A stretch of 64,000 bases of DNA from Parabacteroides sp. Marseille-P3160 (GTDB taxonomy: Bacteria > Bacteroidota > Bacteroidia > Bacteroidales > Tannerellaceae). The DNA is taken from NCBI RefSeq assembly GCF_900162725.1, contig NZ_LT799418.1, positions 1,787,772-1,851,771 of the forward strand. The letters run 5' to 3'. How positions within the stretch are numbered: the first letter of the stretch is position 1; each line of letters opens with the position of its first letter. A program made the translations under genes and the position numbers. Below are positions 37,701 to 47,382 of the stretch, piece by piece. Under the pieces are notes generated by a model that worked only from the letters and a program-made list of their open reading frames with translations, made no database searches and was not told where the DNA came from.

Positions 37701-38091
37701 CCGTAACTATGATCTCCTCGTTCTCGGCAAAACGGCGGGCCGTATCTTTTACAACGGCAAAGACCACCGGCAATACTTCCTCCAGAATAACTTCCAATTT
37801 GTCGGTAATTACTTTTTCTATCTTGTCGATTTCCGCCCAGATGGTTTCCCTTTGTTCCAGTTCCTTTTCTTCTATGCCTTTGCGAAGTTCTTCCATTTTC
37901 GTTCTCTCATCGGCGACATAGTCTTGTATCTGTTGTCTGACTTCGTCTATTTTCGTGCGTAAGTCATCATTTGAAAGTTCCTTGATCGACGGGTAAACAG
38001 CCTTTATCATATCAACGTAAGGGGTTATTTCCTTAAGATCCCGTTGTGACTTGTTCCCGAAGAACTTGGTCATTATTTCATTAAATCCCAT
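34765..38091 (-). CDS. secA: Preprotein translocase ATPase SecA
   Basis: This 1108-residue protein is about 200 residues longer than E. coli SecA (901), a size I associate with Bacteroidetes. Seen are Walker A ([14 protein letters not shown]), the DEAD-like box [54 protein letters not shown] and the DEAD-motor motif [22 protein letters not shown]. The C-terminal zinc SEC-C tail is [16 protein letters not shown]. It drives protein export through SecYEG. It is the last gene of an apparent operon with the pseudo-phosphatase gene 22 bp upstream and the DUF4105 gene before that. Confidence 0.97.
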   Translation of the reverse strand: MGFNEIMTKFFGNKSQRDLKEITPYVDMIKAVYPSIKELSNDDLRTKIDEVRQQIQDYVADERTKMEELRKGIEEKELEQRETIWAEIDKIEKVITDKLEVILEEVLPVVFAVVKDTARRFAENEEIIVTANDFDRDLAAKHDFVRIEGDKAIYRNHWKAGGNEITWDMIHYDVQLFGGVVLHKGKIAEMATGEGKTLVATLPVFLNALTGNGVHLVTVNDYLSKRDSEWMGPLYMFHGLSVDCIDKHQPNSDARRAAYNADITFGTNNEFGFDYLRDNMAISPQDLVQRKHNYAIVDEVDSVLIDDARTPLIISGPVPKGEEQLFEQFRPNVEVVVNAQKNLCTKLLTEAKIKMNSSDEKEREEGSLLLYRSHKGFPRNKALVKFLSESGIKASMLKTEEFYMAENMRNMHLVTDDLYFVIDEKNNSIELTDKGIDLLTGNSDDPSFFILPDIASELSQVENIKGTPEDIQAKKDEILTNYAIKSERVHTINQLLKAYTLFEIDDEYVVIDGQVKIVDEQTGRIMEGRRYSDGLHQAIEAKERVKVEAATQTFATITLQNYFRMYHKLAGMTGTAETEAGEFWDIYKLDVVVIPTNRPVVRNDMNDRIYKTKREKYAAVIEEISKLVAAGRPVLVGTTSVEISELLSRMLNLRKIPHNVLNAKLHQKEAEIVAQAGQTGTVTIATNMAGRGTDIKLSPEVKAAGGLAIIGTERHESRRVDRQLRGRAGRQGDPGSSVFFVSLEDDLMRLFASEKIAGLMDRLGFKEGEVLEHSMLSKSVERAQKKVEENNFGIRKRLLEYDDVMNSQRNVIYTRRRHALMGERIGVDVLNTLYDTASTIVEQSTDADDYEGLKIEIVKAFAMECPVTSEEFKDWNTEKLTDTIYEEALANFKRRMERITQVAAPVIKEVYEKHGSLYENIMVPLTDGKRIYNISCNLKEAYDTESKSVGKAFQKAIILHTIDESWKEHLREMDELRHSVQNASYENKDPLLIYKLESYTLFKQMVDQMNRKTVSILMRGQVPMREEAAESQRVQVRQAAPEKRQDMSRYRTEKDDLDQSNQTQKEAGAAVSQQVKQAPIRVEKQIGRNDPCPCGSGKKYKNCHGKGL

Positions 38092-38113
38092 AATGTATAT
38101 TTCTTTTTATTTT

Positions 38114-39700
38114 TTATTTATTGCTTGATAACTCGAATAATGGAATGTCCAGGCAGGCATTTGGCGGGCGGATGCGCAAGACATGAGTCACCGTCGGGGC
38201 TACTTCGGTAGCCTTTACTTCGCGATAAATATGTTGGGGTTTCAAGCCATTGCCCATGAATATCAGTGGAGTGATAATGGCATTATTGCGTACCATTTTC
38301 ACCTTTTCTTCCGGCTGGTCGTTATTGATCTTCCATCCCGGTTGCAGCTCGATGATCAAATCACCGCGTCCCTTATGGAAAGTTCCGTTCCGGAATTTTG
38401 CCGTGCCTTCATTCCAAGCTCCAGTATGTAGAGAAATGTCGGTTGTTACCTGCTGGACGCCGCTAAACTGGGTTACAAATTCGGCCGCTTTGTCCTGAAC
38501 GTCCTTTAAATCCAGTTTCGCATCCTCAATCGCTTTCTTGTTGAGGAAGAGTTGTTGATTATGGTAGCCTTTTACCCAATCCTGCTGACCGTAAATCGCC
38601 ATCAGATACATATTCAGCAAGGCGACGCAGCGTTTGGGATGGAACTCGCCCCCGGAAAGCGGGAATTGTTCTTCGAAAGTCTCTTCGATGTAATGGTACC
38701 CTGTCCCGGTTACTACAATCAGCGTATTTTTCAGACCGATCTTTTTGTCGATCGCATCCAGCAATTGTTCAATATCCTTATCCAGTTGTTGATAGGTATC
38801 CTGTATTTCCCGTGTAAATTCTTTCTGTGCGATTGTACGGTAATTCCCGGCATAGTAGGTAAGCGACAGCATGTCCGGACAGGATCTTCCGCCTAAATCG
38901 CCATATTGGATGAATTGAAGGGCCAGTCGGTTGACTTCCTTGTTGATAAAAGGAGAAGTCTTCAGGTTTTTATACCGGTCCGCTGTTTTTTCCTTGAAGG
39001 AATAACGGAAGGGAATGTCTTCCAATACGTAGGGCAGTGCATTATACCGTTCGATCGGTAAGGTGGGCGTCCAAACCATCTGGTCGGCCCGGACAGCTAA
39101 GGACTCGATGCCGCTGTTATAACGGTCCACATACCAGGGAATGCTTTTGTAAAAGGTAGTTGTGGCCCACTTGCCGTTGGTATCGTCAATCCAGAAAGCG
39201 GCATTGGCGGCATGGCCGGCCGACAAGATGGCAGATTCCGCATTCGGGGCGATGGAATACACATCACTCCGACCTTTGGAGGCGATTTTCAGTTCGTCGC
39301 CAATGGTCGAGCTAAGCAATTTTGCCGGGGAATAGTTTTCTTTTGTATAATTTCCGATGTATTCCGGATCATAGAGACAGGAATATTCCTTGTTATTTTC
39401 GAAATCATAACTTTTTTTACCCGTAATGCCGTTGAAACAAGGATTGGAGCCGGTGAAGAGGGTGGCAAAAGCGCTGGCCTCGTCTATATTATTGAATTCG
39501 AAACGGAGATTTTTATAAACCGCCCCTTCATTCATCAGGCGCTTGAATCCGCGTTCACCGAATGTATTATAAAAATATTCTATATAGTCTCCCCTTAGCT
39601 GATCGATGGTAATGCAAACGACCAATTTGGGAGCAGCCTGTTGAGCGCTTAGATTTGAAGCGACAAAAATAGCGATCAGCGATGAGATAATTCTATTCAT
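38114..39700 (-). CDS. PafA-type alkaline phosphatase superfamily protein lacking most metal ligands (probable pseudoenzyme)
   Basis: This 528-residue secreted protein has a signal peptide ending near LSAQQ (residue 21). Its fold markers are those of PafA-like phosphatases: VVCITIDQLRGDY (Asp33 retained), FTGSNPCFNGITG (residues 83-94), ILSAGHAANAAFWID and DTYQQLDKDIEQLLDAID. The catalytic positions are altered. The Thr-nucleophile segment reads NIDEASAFAT (71-80). The usual S-x-D-x-x-GH reads TYYAGNYR (281-288), and the usual T-A-D-H-G reads TGTGYHY (331-337). The C-terminal THVP-type His segment reads AIITPLIF. It therefore probably cannot bind two zinc ions. It overlaps the DUF4105 gene by 4 bp and precedes secA by 22 bp. 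Confidence 0.8.
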   Translation of the reverse strand: MNRIISSLIAIFVASNLSAQQAAPKLVVCITIDQLRGDYIEYFYNTFGERGFKRLMNEGAVYKNLRFEFNNIDEASAFATLFTGSNPCFNGITGKKSYDFENNKEYSCLYDPEYIGNYTKENYSPAKLLSSTIGDELKIASKGRSDVYSIAPNAESAILSAGHAANAAFWIDDTNGKWATTTFYKSIPWYVDRYNSGIESLAVRADQMVWTPTLPIERYNALPYVLEDIPFRYSFKEKTADRYKNLKTSPFINKEVNRLALQFIQYGDLGGRSCPDMLSLTYYAGNYRTIAQKEFTREIQDTYQQLDKDIEQLLDAIDKKIGLKNTLIVVTGTGYHYIEETFEEQFPLSGGEFHPKRCVALLNMYLMAIYGQQDWVKGYHNQQLFLNKKAIEDAKLDLKDVQDKAAEFVTQFSGVQQVTTDISLHTGAWNEGTAKFRNGTFHKGRGDLIIELQPGWKINNDQPEEKVKMVRNNAIITPLIFMGNGLKPQHIYREVKATEVAPTVTHVLRIRPPNACLDIPLFELSSNK

Positions 39701-40896
39701 TCAATATTCCATTTCTTTCTAATGAGACTGTATCCAGAACGTATCCACAGGCATAAAATCAGCGGTATAAAAGCCTCGTTTACATGTTGTGATACAAATC
39801 CTGTGCCAAGAAGCAAAAGCGTTAGCGCCGCAAAGTTAATAAAATGATAGAAATAGGCCGCTTTGTTCAGCTTTTTTACCATAAAGAAGAAAGCGCCGGC
39901 AAGATGGAGGGGATGCAGCCAGATTAACCAGACGTTCGGCCACATGCTTGGATGGACTGAGATAAAACTGAGGAAAAACAGGACGATCCCACAAAGCCCG
40001 GCAATGGAAAAGAGTAGGACATCGACCCATCTGTAATAGGTTTTCTTCCGCCGCTCCGTCCATGTAACCAGCAAGACAAACGCTAAAAGGAACAGGCTGC
40101 ATACGAGCGGGGTAAAAAGAGGCTTTTCGGAAGTCTCCCGGGTAGCTTCTTCGGTGAGTGTCCGGGTAGCCTTTACCAGGGGGCGTGTACTTCCGTCCGG
40201 TTGGAGAATTGTCGCTTTGGCGAATGCGCGTTCCAGATATTGGGGCAGGAAAAACTCTTCGTGCGGTGTCGCCTCCCGGTCGGTCGGGCTACCTAATACC
40301 AGATCACATCCGAAAGTCAGCCAAGGATGATTCCGGGTACAATAATTAATCAATTCCCGGAATGTATGCCGCTCGCCTGGATCGGCATAATCGATTTTCC
40401 CCTGCGTATATTTTTCGACCAGTACGGCCGGGCGTGTGGCGCAGTTGTCAAAGAAAAAGTTATAACGGTAGACTCTGTTTTCGGGTTGGGCGTTTTCAAC
40501 CAGTGCCTCCCATAAGGCCTGTTTCTCCGCTTGGGTAAAGTTCAGCACCTGCTCGGTCAGTCCGCTTCCGCGTATTTGGCATTCGATGACAAAATCTTGA
40601 AGTGGGTAGGCCTCCAGCATATAGTCGGTCTCTCCTTTTGCGAAACGGTAAATGAAGTTCGGCTTGTCGAAGCTGAAAATGCCGTAATTGAAAAGCAAAT
40701 CCACATTTTGTTGAGGATCATGCACCCGGACGGAAGTATGCCCGTACAAGGTGTAGACTCTGTCGTCGATGGGTGTACTGGTCAGCAAGCTGATTTCGGC
40801 TGCTTCGCTCAGGACAAGGGGCTTTGCATGTACCGCCATGCCGTACAAGAGAAAAAGAAAGAGCAGGATCCGGAAACGTTTCATTTGTGATTTCAA
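39697..40896 (-). CDS. DUF4105 domain-containing membrane protein
   Basis: This 399-residue protein starts with a signal peptide (about 1-25; an internal Met at residue 5 is an alternative start). The periplasmic DUF4105 region (about 30-250) contains YTLYGHTSVRVHDPQQN, LLFNYGIFSFDKPNFIYRF and YNFFFDNCATRPAVLVEKYT. The His and Cys/Asn residues recall an NlpC/P60-like transglutaminase arrangement (inference). Four or five membrane helices occupy residues 260-395. The function is unknown. Its stop codon overlaps the start of the PafA-like gene by 4 bp, so it heads the gene set ending in secA. Confidence 0.85.
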   Translation of the reverse strand: MKSQMKRFRILLFLFLLYGMAVHAKPLVLSEAAEISLLTSTPIDDRVYTLYGHTSVRVHDPQQNVDLLFNYGIFSFDKPNFIYRFAKGETDYMLEAYPLQDFVIECQIRGSGLTEQVLNFTQAEKQALWEALVENAQPENRVYRYNFFFDNCATRPAVLVEKYTQGKIDYADPGERHTFRELINYCTRNHPWLTFGCDLVLGSPTDREATPHEEFFLPQYLERAFAKATILQPDGSTRPLVKATRTLTEEATRETSEKPLFTPLVCSLFLLAFVLLVTWTERRKKTYYRWVDVLLFSIAGLCGIVLFFLSFISVHPSMWPNVWLIWLHPLHLAGAFFFMVKKLNKAAYFYHFINFAALTLLLLGTGFVSQHVNEAFIPLILCLWIRSGYSLIRKKWNIE

Positions 40897-41071
40897 TTAA
40901 TGCGACAAAATTAAGAAAAAAAGAGAAGATTGCCCTATTTGCGAAGTCAAACAAGGAAATCATTCGGTAAAATTTGAACAGTTTCCAAATCTTCTTTCAT
41001 CGATTGGCCAATTTTCTCATCGATTTTGTTTTTCTTTGTGGACAAATTCAGCGAGAAAATATACAGAACAC

Positions 41072-41806
41072 GTGAATCTTATTATAGAACAAGGAAATTC
41101 TTCCACTAAAGTAGCCGTCGTCAACGGGGAAGTAATCGTGGAAACATTCGTATTCAAGCCGTTTCATTTGTCCGATATCAAGAGCCTTTTTGAGAAATAC
41201 CCGCTTACGCATGGCATTCTTTCTACGGTTATTGATGTGAATGTGGAATTAATCGCCTACCTTCGTGAGCGGCTTCCTTATTTTATCTTTTTAGATGAAT
41301 TCGTGCCTTTGCCACCATCTGTCCACATCCCGGAACCGATGTTGCCTGTGTTGGGGAAAGATCGCCTGGCTGCCATTGTGGCGGCAATTTACAGGGAACC
41401 GGGAAGGCCTTTGTTGGTTATCGACGCCGGAACCGCGATTACGTATGAATTTATAACACCGGAGGGTGTCTATTTGGGAGGGAATATCTCTCCGGGCATG
41501 ACTACCCGTTTCAAGGCGCTGAATCAGTTTACCAGTAAATTACCACTGGTAAAGGAATGCGAGAAATTGCCTTTTATCGGGACGACGACCGACACGGCGC
41601 TTCAGGCGGGTGTCGTCAACGGCATCGTTTATGAAATGGATGGGTTTATTAATGAGTGGAAAGTAAAATATCCCGATCTTTTCGTTTTTTTAACTGGCGG
41701 TCATTCGTTTTACTTTGAAAGACGCTTAAAAAACTCCATCTTTGCGGATATTAATTTAGTGTTGATTGGATTAAATAGAATCTTGGAATATAATGTTGAG
41801 AATTAA
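41072..41806 (+). CDS. coaX: Type III pantothenate kinase
   Basis: The GTG at 41072 starts VNLIIEQGNSSTKVAVV (244 residues), matching the CoaX N-terminus. A TTG at 41036 would add 12 unrelated residues. The family motifs are visible: the phosphate-binding loop (EQGNSSTK, with Glu-Gln where many members have Asp-x), GKDRLAAIVAA, IDAGTAITYEFI and LGGNISPGMTTRF. It phosphorylates pantothenate, the first step of coenzyme A synthesis. Its last 14 bp overlap the start of the next gene, so the two are coupled. Confidence 0.93.
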   Translation: MNLIIEQGNSSTKVAVVNGEVIVETFVFKPFHLSDIKSLFEKYPLTHGILSTVIDVNVELIAYLRERLPYFIFLDEFVPLPPSVHIPEPMLPVLGKDRLAAIVAAIYREPGRPLLVIDAGTAITYEFITPEGVYLGGNISPGMTTRFKALNQFTSKLPLVKECEKLPFIGTTTDTALQAGVVNGIVYEMDGFINEWKVKYPDLFVFLTGGHSFYFERRLKNSIFADINLVLIGLNRILEYNVEN

Positions 41807-43064
41807 TAAAACCGGGCTTGTTTGTATTCTGATATTTACGCAAATAGCCGCCTTTGCACAAAATAATACGAATTCCCCCTATACGCGTTATGGTTATGGA
41901 GAATTAGGTAATCGTTCTTTCGGAGCCGGCCGCGCAATGGGAGGTCTCGGCTATGGGTTGCGTTCTTCCAAGCAAATCAATCCGATGAACCCGGCTTCCT
42001 ATTCCTCTATGGATTCCCTGACTTTCATCTTCGACTTCGGGGCGATGGCGCAATTATCCTGGTTTGACGACGGAACGAACAGACAGAAAGATACGAACGG
42101 GAATGTAGAATACATGGCCATGCAGTTCCCCTTGAGCCGTTCCCTGGCGATGAGCGTCGGATTGCTTCCCTTCTCCCATGTAGGGTACAGTTACGGTACG
42201 GAGCAGACCTCGAACGGATTGACCTATATTAACACTTATTCGGGTTCCGGAGGCGTTACCGAGCTCTATGCCGGCTTGTCTTACGATTTATGGAAGAACA
42301 GGCTTGCCTTGGGGGCCAATATCGGTTACCTGTTCGGAGATGTAAAACATGACCGCTATTCTTCTTCCTCTTCGTCCGGTTCTTACCCTTTGTCCATTTC
42401 CCAGCGTTTGAGAGTGCGGGATTTGAAATATGATTTTGGAATCCAATATACGCACCCCTTGAGCAAGACGGATAAAATAACCTTAGGCTTGACTTTCAGC
42501 CCCAAGGCAAATCTGAATACGACTTCTTACACCCAGATGCTGTTGCAATATACGGGAAGTACAAGTGAAACGGATACTATCAAAAACCCAAGCAATGCCT
42601 TCGGGCTTCCCAACTCCCTGGGATTCGGTTTTACCTATACAAGAGGAAATAAATGGATGGTGGGAGCGGATGTATTACATGAACAATGGAGCGATGCCAA
42701 GTTTTTCGATACGAAAGATGGCTTTCAGGATCGCCTGCGGGTGGCTTTGGGAGGAGAATACATTCCGAACATCATCGGGCGCTCTTTCTTAAAGCGAATG
42801 AGATATCGTGGCGGACTTCATTACAGTAACTCTTACCAGAAATTTGAGGTGATGGAAAGCCAGTCGAGGGAAGGCTATAAGGAATACGGGGCCAGCGTGG
42901 GATTGGGCTTGCCGTTGATCGACAACCGTTCCTTTCTGAACCTTTCCTTCGAATATGTAAAAATTAGCCCTGACGCCAAATTTATGATCGACGAACAATA
43001 CTTCCGTTTTGCAATCAATTATACATTTAATGAATTCTGGTTCTTTAAACGGAAAGTAGAGTAA
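41793..43064 (+). CDS. Outer membrane beta-barrel protein, function unknown
   Basis: This 423-residue protein has a signal peptide (CILIFTQIAAFAQ to about residue 23). The mature protein begins NNTNSPYTRYGYGELGNRSF, followed by MGGLGYGLRSSKQINPMNPAS, and continues with many amphipathic strands up to the C-terminal aromatic-rich INYTFNEFWFF. The pattern resembles FadL/OmpP1-like barrels, but substrate and identity cannot be assigned. It overlaps coaX by 14 bp and precedes lptC by 23 bp, placing it in an envelope-biogenesis operon. Confidence 0.75.
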   Translation: MLRINKTGLVCILIFTQIAAFAQNNTNSPYTRYGYGELGNRSFGAGRAMGGLGYGLRSSKQINPMNPASYSSMDSLTFIFDFGAMAQLSWFDDGTNRQKDTNGNVEYMAMQFPLSRSLAMSVGLLPFSHVGYSYGTEQTSNGLTYINTYSGSGGVTELYAGLSYDLWKNRLALGANIGYLFGDVKHDRYSSSSSSGSYPLSISQRLRVRDLKYDFGIQYTHPLSKTDKITLGLTFSPKANLNTTSYTQMLLQYTGSTSETDTIKNPSNAFGLPNSLGFGFTYTRGNKWMVGADVLHEQWSDAKFFDTKDGFQDRLRVALGGEYIPNIIGRSFLKRMRYRGGLHYSNSYQKFEVMESQSREGYKEYGASVGLGLPLIDNRSFLNLSFEYVKISPDAKFMIDEQYFRFAINYTFNEFWFFKRKVE

Positions 43065-43087
43065 AGAAGAAGTATAAACACACGGAT

Positions 43088-43726
43088 ATGTCCAGACGTC
43101 TTCCCGGTAATACGGGACATCCCGGCATGACAGCTTTTGTTTTACTGCTTGTTGTGCCTCTTTTCTTTCATGTATCCTGCCGGAAAGAACCGAAGGAGAT
43201 CGTGGAAGTCCGTTTTAACCCGGATTCTACCTATACCATGAAAACGCTGAACATGACTACCTTCATATCGGATTCGGGGATTACAAAATATAAGATGGTA
43301 ACCCCGGAATGCCTGATGTTCGAAGAAGCCCGGGAGCCTTATTGGTTCTTCCCCAAAGGAGTATATGCCGAACAATTCGATACGCTACTGCAGGTAGAAG
43401 CCAGCGTCAAGGCGGATACGGCTTTTTATTATGTCAAGAAAGACATGATCACGCTGATTGGGAATGTACATATTGTTAACCGGGAAGGACAGCGTTTCGA
43501 AACCTCGCTGCTTCATATCGACCGGAAATCGGACCGGGTCTATTCCGATAAATTCATTCGTATCGAACAGGCCGACCGGATTATTACGGGAATAGGTTTC
43601 GAATCGACAATGAGTATGTCGAAGTATCGTATTTTCAGTATGCAGGGAACTTTTCCAATTGAAGAAAAACCGGATACGGTCCCGCCCGGAGCGAATGTTC
43701 CGATAGCGGCGGCCGACTCCATATAA
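43088..43726 (+). CDS. lptC: LPS export periplasmic protein LptC
   Basis: This 212-residue protein has an N-terminal hydrophobic segment (about 13-30, TAFVLLLVVPLFFHVSC) with a possible lipobox Cys. It is followed by an OstA-like beta-jellyroll: TMKTLNMTTFISDSGITKYK, WFFPKGVYAEQFD, VKADTAFYYVKKDMITLIGN and RFETSLLHIDRKSDRVYSDK. LptC bridges LptB2FG and LptA in lipopolysaccharide export. The C-terminal tail is Pro/Ala-rich. It lies between an outer-membrane protein and a CBS-domain protein gene, with 12 bp to the latter. Confidence 0.88.
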   Translation: MSRRLPGNTGHPGMTAFVLLLVVPLFFHVSCRKEPKEIVEVRFNPDSTYTMKTLNMTTFISDSGITKYKMVTPECLMFEEAREPYWFFPKGVYAEQFDTLLQVEASVKADTAFYYVKKDMITLIGNVHIVNREGQRFETSLLHIDRKSDRVYSDKFIRIEQADRIITGIGFESTMSMSKYRIFSMQGTFPIEEKPDTVPPGANVPIAAADSI

Positions 43727-43738
43727 TATATTAATGCG

Positions 43739-44998
43739 GTGGAACTGTTGATTAATATAATCGTGTTGTTATTGGTTTCCGGCTTTTTTGCCGGAATAGA
43801 GGCGGCTTTCATTTCTTCCGGCAAATTGGAGTATCAACTGAACCGGGAAGAAAAGAATTTGCTATATAGGATTTTAGATCGCTTTTACCGTAATCCGGAC
43901 CAGTTTATCCTGATCATGCGGATCGGGGAATGTATTTCTCTGGCGACTTATTCCGTCTACTTGTTGTTCGTTTTCCAGTCGTCGATGGTGACGCACGAAG
44001 GAGCTGAATTCTGGTTGCTTCTTCTAAAGATTCTGATCGCTACCTTTATCTGGCTCTTTTTGGGGAAGTTTGTTCCTCAGATGATCTGCCGGTTGAATCC
44101 GAACCAGGTTCTTTTGATTTCCGCCATCCCCCTGTTTTTTGTCTCTCTCCTGCTTTTTCCCCTGTCGAAGCTTTTTTCTTTTGTCTCCTGGGGAATCCTG
44201 CGCCTCTCCGGAGTGAAAAATCCTCCCGTATCCATCCGGCATAGTTTCAGCCGTACGGATCTGGACAGTTTTATTCAGCAGGGAATCGACGAGAACAGCA
44301 ATTATTCGGATATCAATACGGAAGTGAAGATCTTCCAGAACGCGCTTGACTTTTCGAATGTGCGTGTAAGGGATTGCGCTGTCCCCCGTACCGAAATCGT
44401 GGCGGCCGGCCTGACGGCTTCCATCGACGAGCTCCGTTCAAAATTCATTGAGACCGGCCTGTCGAAAATTGTCATCTATAATAATAACATCGATAATATC
44501 GTCGGTTATATCCATTCTTCCGAGATGTTCAAGCATTACGACGACTGGAAACAGCATCTCCGTAAGGTCTCTATCGTTCCTGAAACTATGGCGGCCAATA
44601 AGCTGATGAAAAGGCTGATGCAGGAGAAGAAAAGCATTGCCGTCGTCGTTGATGAGTTCGGGGGGACGACCGGGATCGTCACGCTCGAAGACTTGGTGGA
44701 AGAAATCTTCGGGGAGATTGAAGATGAACACGATACCAGGTCGTACATTGCCCGAAAGGTAGGAGAGGGGGAATATCTTCTTTCCGGACGGATCGAAATC
44801 GATTACCTGAACGAAACATTCGGCCTGGATCTGGAGGAATCGGACGACTATCTGACGATTGCCGGCTATATCCTGCATTACTACCAGAGTTTTCCCAAAT
44901 TGAACGAAACGATCGTGATCGGCAAGTATACCTTTAAGATTCTTAAAGTGACAGCGACTAAAATAGAATTGGTACACATGTTGATCTCCAAAGAATGA
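43739..44998 (+). CDS. CNNM/CorC-type membrane protein with CBS domains
   Basis: The GTG at 43739 starts VELLINIIVLLLVSGFFAGI (419 residues). The nearest ATG, at 43734, is out of frame. An N-terminal DUF21/CNNM domain has three or four membrane helices (about 1-150). Two CBS domains (about 205-320) contain VRDCAVPRTEIVAAG and VVDEFGGTTGIVTLEDLVEE. A C-terminal CorC/HlyC domain (about 340-419) contains LSGRIEIDYLNETFGLDLEE. Such proteins are linked to magnesium/cobalt efflux, although older names call them hemolysins. A terminator follows directly. Confidence 0.92.
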   Translation: MELLINIIVLLLVSGFFAGIEAAFISSGKLEYQLNREEKNLLYRILDRFYRNPDQFILIMRIGECISLATYSVYLLFVFQSSMVTHEGAEFWLLLLKILIATFIWLFLGKFVPQMICRLNPNQVLLISAIPLFFVSLLLFPLSKLFSFVSWGILRLSGVKNPPVSIRHSFSRTDLDSFIQQGIDENSNYSDINTEVKIFQNALDFSNVRVRDCAVPRTEIVAAGLTASIDELRSKFIETGLSKIVIYNNNIDNIVGYIHSSEMFKHYDDWKQHLRKVSIVPETMAANKLMKRLMQEKKSIAVVVDEFGGTTGIVTLEDLVEEIFGEIEDEHDTRSYIARKVGEGEYLLSGRIEIDYLNETFGLDLEESDDYLTIAGYILHYYQSFPKLNETIVIGKYTFKILKVTATKIELVHMLISKE

Positions 44999-45036
44999 AA
45001 AAAAAAGGATAAAAGGGAGGGCTATTCCTTTTTTTT
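44999..45036 (+). terminator. Terminator after the CorC-type gene
   Basis: An 11-bp stem AAAAAAAAGGA / TCCTTTTTTTT (44999-45009, 45026-45036) with a 16-nt loop starts at the stop codon. A TATCTTCG -7-like box follows at 45039-45046 and may serve the next gene. Confidence 0.75.
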
Positions 45037-45088
45037 GTATCTTCGTGCCCTAAAAGTGGAAATATAAATTAAAATTCATTAGAGATAA

Positions 45089-47233
45089 ATGGCTACGCTT
45101 GAAAAAATCAGAAACAAAGCCGGACTGCTTGTTATTGTAGTAGGATTGGCTTTATTCGCTTTTATCATCGGAGATTTCTTAAACTCCGGCTCAACTTTTT
45201 TTAGACAGAAACAGGAAGTGGTGGCAGATGTGGACGGGACACCTATCAGTATTCAGGACTATCAGGCCCGTGTGGATGAAATGATCGAAGTGTACAAGAT
45301 GCAATCGGGAAACTCCAACCTGCCGGATGAGTATGCGGCACAGATCCGCCAGTCCGTATACGACGCCTTGATCCAGGAAGTCGTTGTCGACAAAGAGTTG
45401 GATAAAATCGGAATTATCGTATCACCGGAAGAGCTCTTCGATATGGTACAAGGTGAGAATATTTCGCCTCTGATCCAGCAAATGCCCATGTTCGTCAATC
45501 CGCAGACAGGCGTTTTCGATAAATCCGCTTTGTTGAATTTTCTGAAAACAATTGAAAATGAAAACGTGGCCAGCCTCCCGGCCGACCAACAATCCGAATT
45601 GCTTAAAGCGAAAAACTTCTGGTTATTTTGGGAAAAGAACATCAAACGCCAGCGACTGGAACAAAAATACACGACACTCCTCGGAAAAGCCGTTGTCGCG
45701 AATAAACTGGATGCCAAAGATGCTTTCGATTCTTCCGTCGAGAATTCGGATATTGTTTTTGCCATGCAACCGTATTCTTCAATTCCCGATTCCACGATTG
45801 AGGTGAAGAAGAGTGAATTGGAAAAGTTATATGACCAGCGGAAAGAGCGGTTCAAACAGGAGGAAGCCAAGGTCATCAAATATCTTGCCGTGGATATCCG
45901 TCCGAGCCAGGAAGATTACGATAACGCCAGTGAAGAAGTCGGCAAGGTACGCCAGGAATTGATCGAAGCTACCGGCAACCATGTGGCGGATATTGTGAAC
46001 GAAAGCTCTGATATGCCTTTCGTCGATGCCTATGTCTCTCCCAAGCTGTTCGACGAACAATTGGAACGCTTTGCAACGACAGCCGAGGTGGGAACGGTAA
46101 ACGAACCGATTTTCGAAAACGATCAATATCGTCTTTTCAAACTCATCGATAAGAAGATCGCTCCGGATTCGGTCAAAGTAAGTCATATCATGTTGGCTCA
46201 TAACCGTAATGAGGCCGGAATGGCTAAATTGGCGGACAGCTTGATCAACGTCTTGAAGGGCGGAGCTAAATTCGCCGATATCGCTAGGGAATTTTCCGCT
46301 GATCAATCGGCTGAAAAGGGTGGCGAGCTCGGATGGTTTACCGAATTAACGGCCGTCAGGGGATTGAACGAAGATTTCAAAAACGCCATCTTCAACTCTC
46401 CTGTTAATCAGCCGACGGTTATAAAATCGACCTACGGAACCCATATCGTAAATGTGGATGAACGGACGGCAAATATAACGAAATATAAAGTTGCAGACGT
46501 GGAAATCAAAGTCTCTCCCAGCTCCAAGACTTACAGTGCGATTTATAATGATCTGAACCAGTTCGTTGCCAAAAACAACAAGATCGATAAACTGGACGAA
46601 GCGGCAAAAGAAGCCGGTTATGCCGTTGTTTCGGATGTGAAGGTAACGGCCGCCGACCAGATTGTCGGAAGCATTAAGAATTCCCGTCCGGTCATCCGTT
46701 GGGCCTTCCAGAATGACAAAGGCAAACTTTCCGAAATCTTTGAATGTGATAGCAAATTTGTCGTCGCAGCCGTACAGGGTACGCTGCCTAAAGGATATCG
46801 CTCGCTGGCATCCGTCGAGCCGGAATTGAAAGCCGAATTGCTTGCTCAGAAGAAAGGAGAGAAAATCGCTGCTGATTTGAAAGCCAAGAAACTGACCTCA
46901 TTGGAGGCCTATGCCGAAGCAATGGGCAGCAAGATCGATTCCGTACGCTTCATTAACTTCAATACGACCCGTATTACGCAAGTCGGCGTGGAACCCAAAA
47001 TGAATGCGGCGGTAACCTTGGCCCCATTGAACCAGTTGACCGGTCCTGTCCAAGGTAACAACGGCGTATACGCTTTCATTGTAAACAACCGTACGAAAGA
47101 GGCGAAGGAATACAACGAAGCCGAACAGATTCGTGTGCTGGAAGCAAACAGCTCCTACCGGATTGGCTACCAAAGCATTCAATATCTCATCAGTAAGGCA
47201 AAAATCGAAGATAACCGGATTCGTTTCTATTAA
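45089..47233 (+). CDS. Membrane-anchored peptidyl-prolyl isomerase / foldase (SurA/PpiD-like)
   Basis: This 714-residue protein has a short cytoplasmic N-terminus and one membrane helix (residues 10-30, AGLLVIVVGLALFAFIIGDF), like PpiD. A SurA-N/PpiD chaperone region (about 45-210) is followed by a parvulin domain near 345-460: KVSHIMLAHNRNEAGMA, ADIAREFSADQSAEKGGELG, WFTELTAVRG, and KSTYGTHIV. A second degenerate parvulin-like region extends to the C-terminus. It should help outer-membrane and periplasmic proteins fold after SecYEG export. It is flanked by terminators, so it is probably its own unit. Confidence 0.92.
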   Translation: MATLEKIRNKAGLLVIVVGLALFAFIIGDFLNSGSTFFRQKQEVVADVDGTPISIQDYQARVDEMIEVYKMQSGNSNLPDEYAAQIRQSVYDALIQEVVVDKELDKIGIIVSPEELFDMVQGENISPLIQQMPMFVNPQTGVFDKSALLNFLKTIENENVASLPADQQSELLKAKNFWLFWEKNIKRQRLEQKYTTLLGKAVVANKLDAKDAFDSSVENSDIVFAMQPYSSIPDSTIEVKKSELEKLYDQRKERFKQEEAKVIKYLAVDIRPSQEDYDNASEEVGKVRQELIEATGNHVADIVNESSDMPFVDAYVSPKLFDEQLERFATTAEVGTVNEPIFENDQYRLFKLIDKKIAPDSVKVSHIMLAHNRNEAGMAKLADSLINVLKGGAKFADIAREFSADQSAEKGGELGWFTELTAVRGLNEDFKNAIFNSPVNQPTVIKSTYGTHIVNVDERTANITKYKVADVEIKVSPSSKTYSAIYNDLNQFVAKNNKIDKLDEAAKEAGYAVVSDVKVTAADQIVGSIKNSRPVIRWAFQNDKGKLSEIFECDSKFVVAAVQGTLPKGYRSLASVEPELKAELLAQKKGEKIAADLKAKKLTSLEAYAEAMGSKIDSVRFINFNTTRITQVGVEPKMNAAVTLAPLNQLTGPVQGNNGVYAFIVNNRTKEAKEYNEAEQIRVLEANSSYRIGYQSIQYLISKAKIEDNRIRFY

Positions 47234-47255
47234 TTCCGGTACGTCCATAAATCAG

Positions 47256-47294
47256 AAAGAACTGCCCTTCGATCTATTCGAAGGGCAGTTCTTT
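47256..47294 (+). terminator. Terminator after the PpiD/SurA-like gene
   Basis: A perfect 17-bp stem (47256-47272 with 47278-47294, core GAACTGCCCTTCGA) with a 5-nt loop ends in a T-rich run. Confidence 0.92.
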
Positions 47295-47382
47295 TCTGTT
47301 ATAGATGAATTGGATATTAGGGTAAGAAGACCATTATTTTAAGCATTCTTGTCCAATCGCTGGTGATAGATGACGGGAAAGG

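Noticed and set aside
45262..45879. A 205-codon open frame on the minus strand inside the foldase gene
   Set aside because: It is an antisense shadow, very Ser-rich, with no conserved motif.
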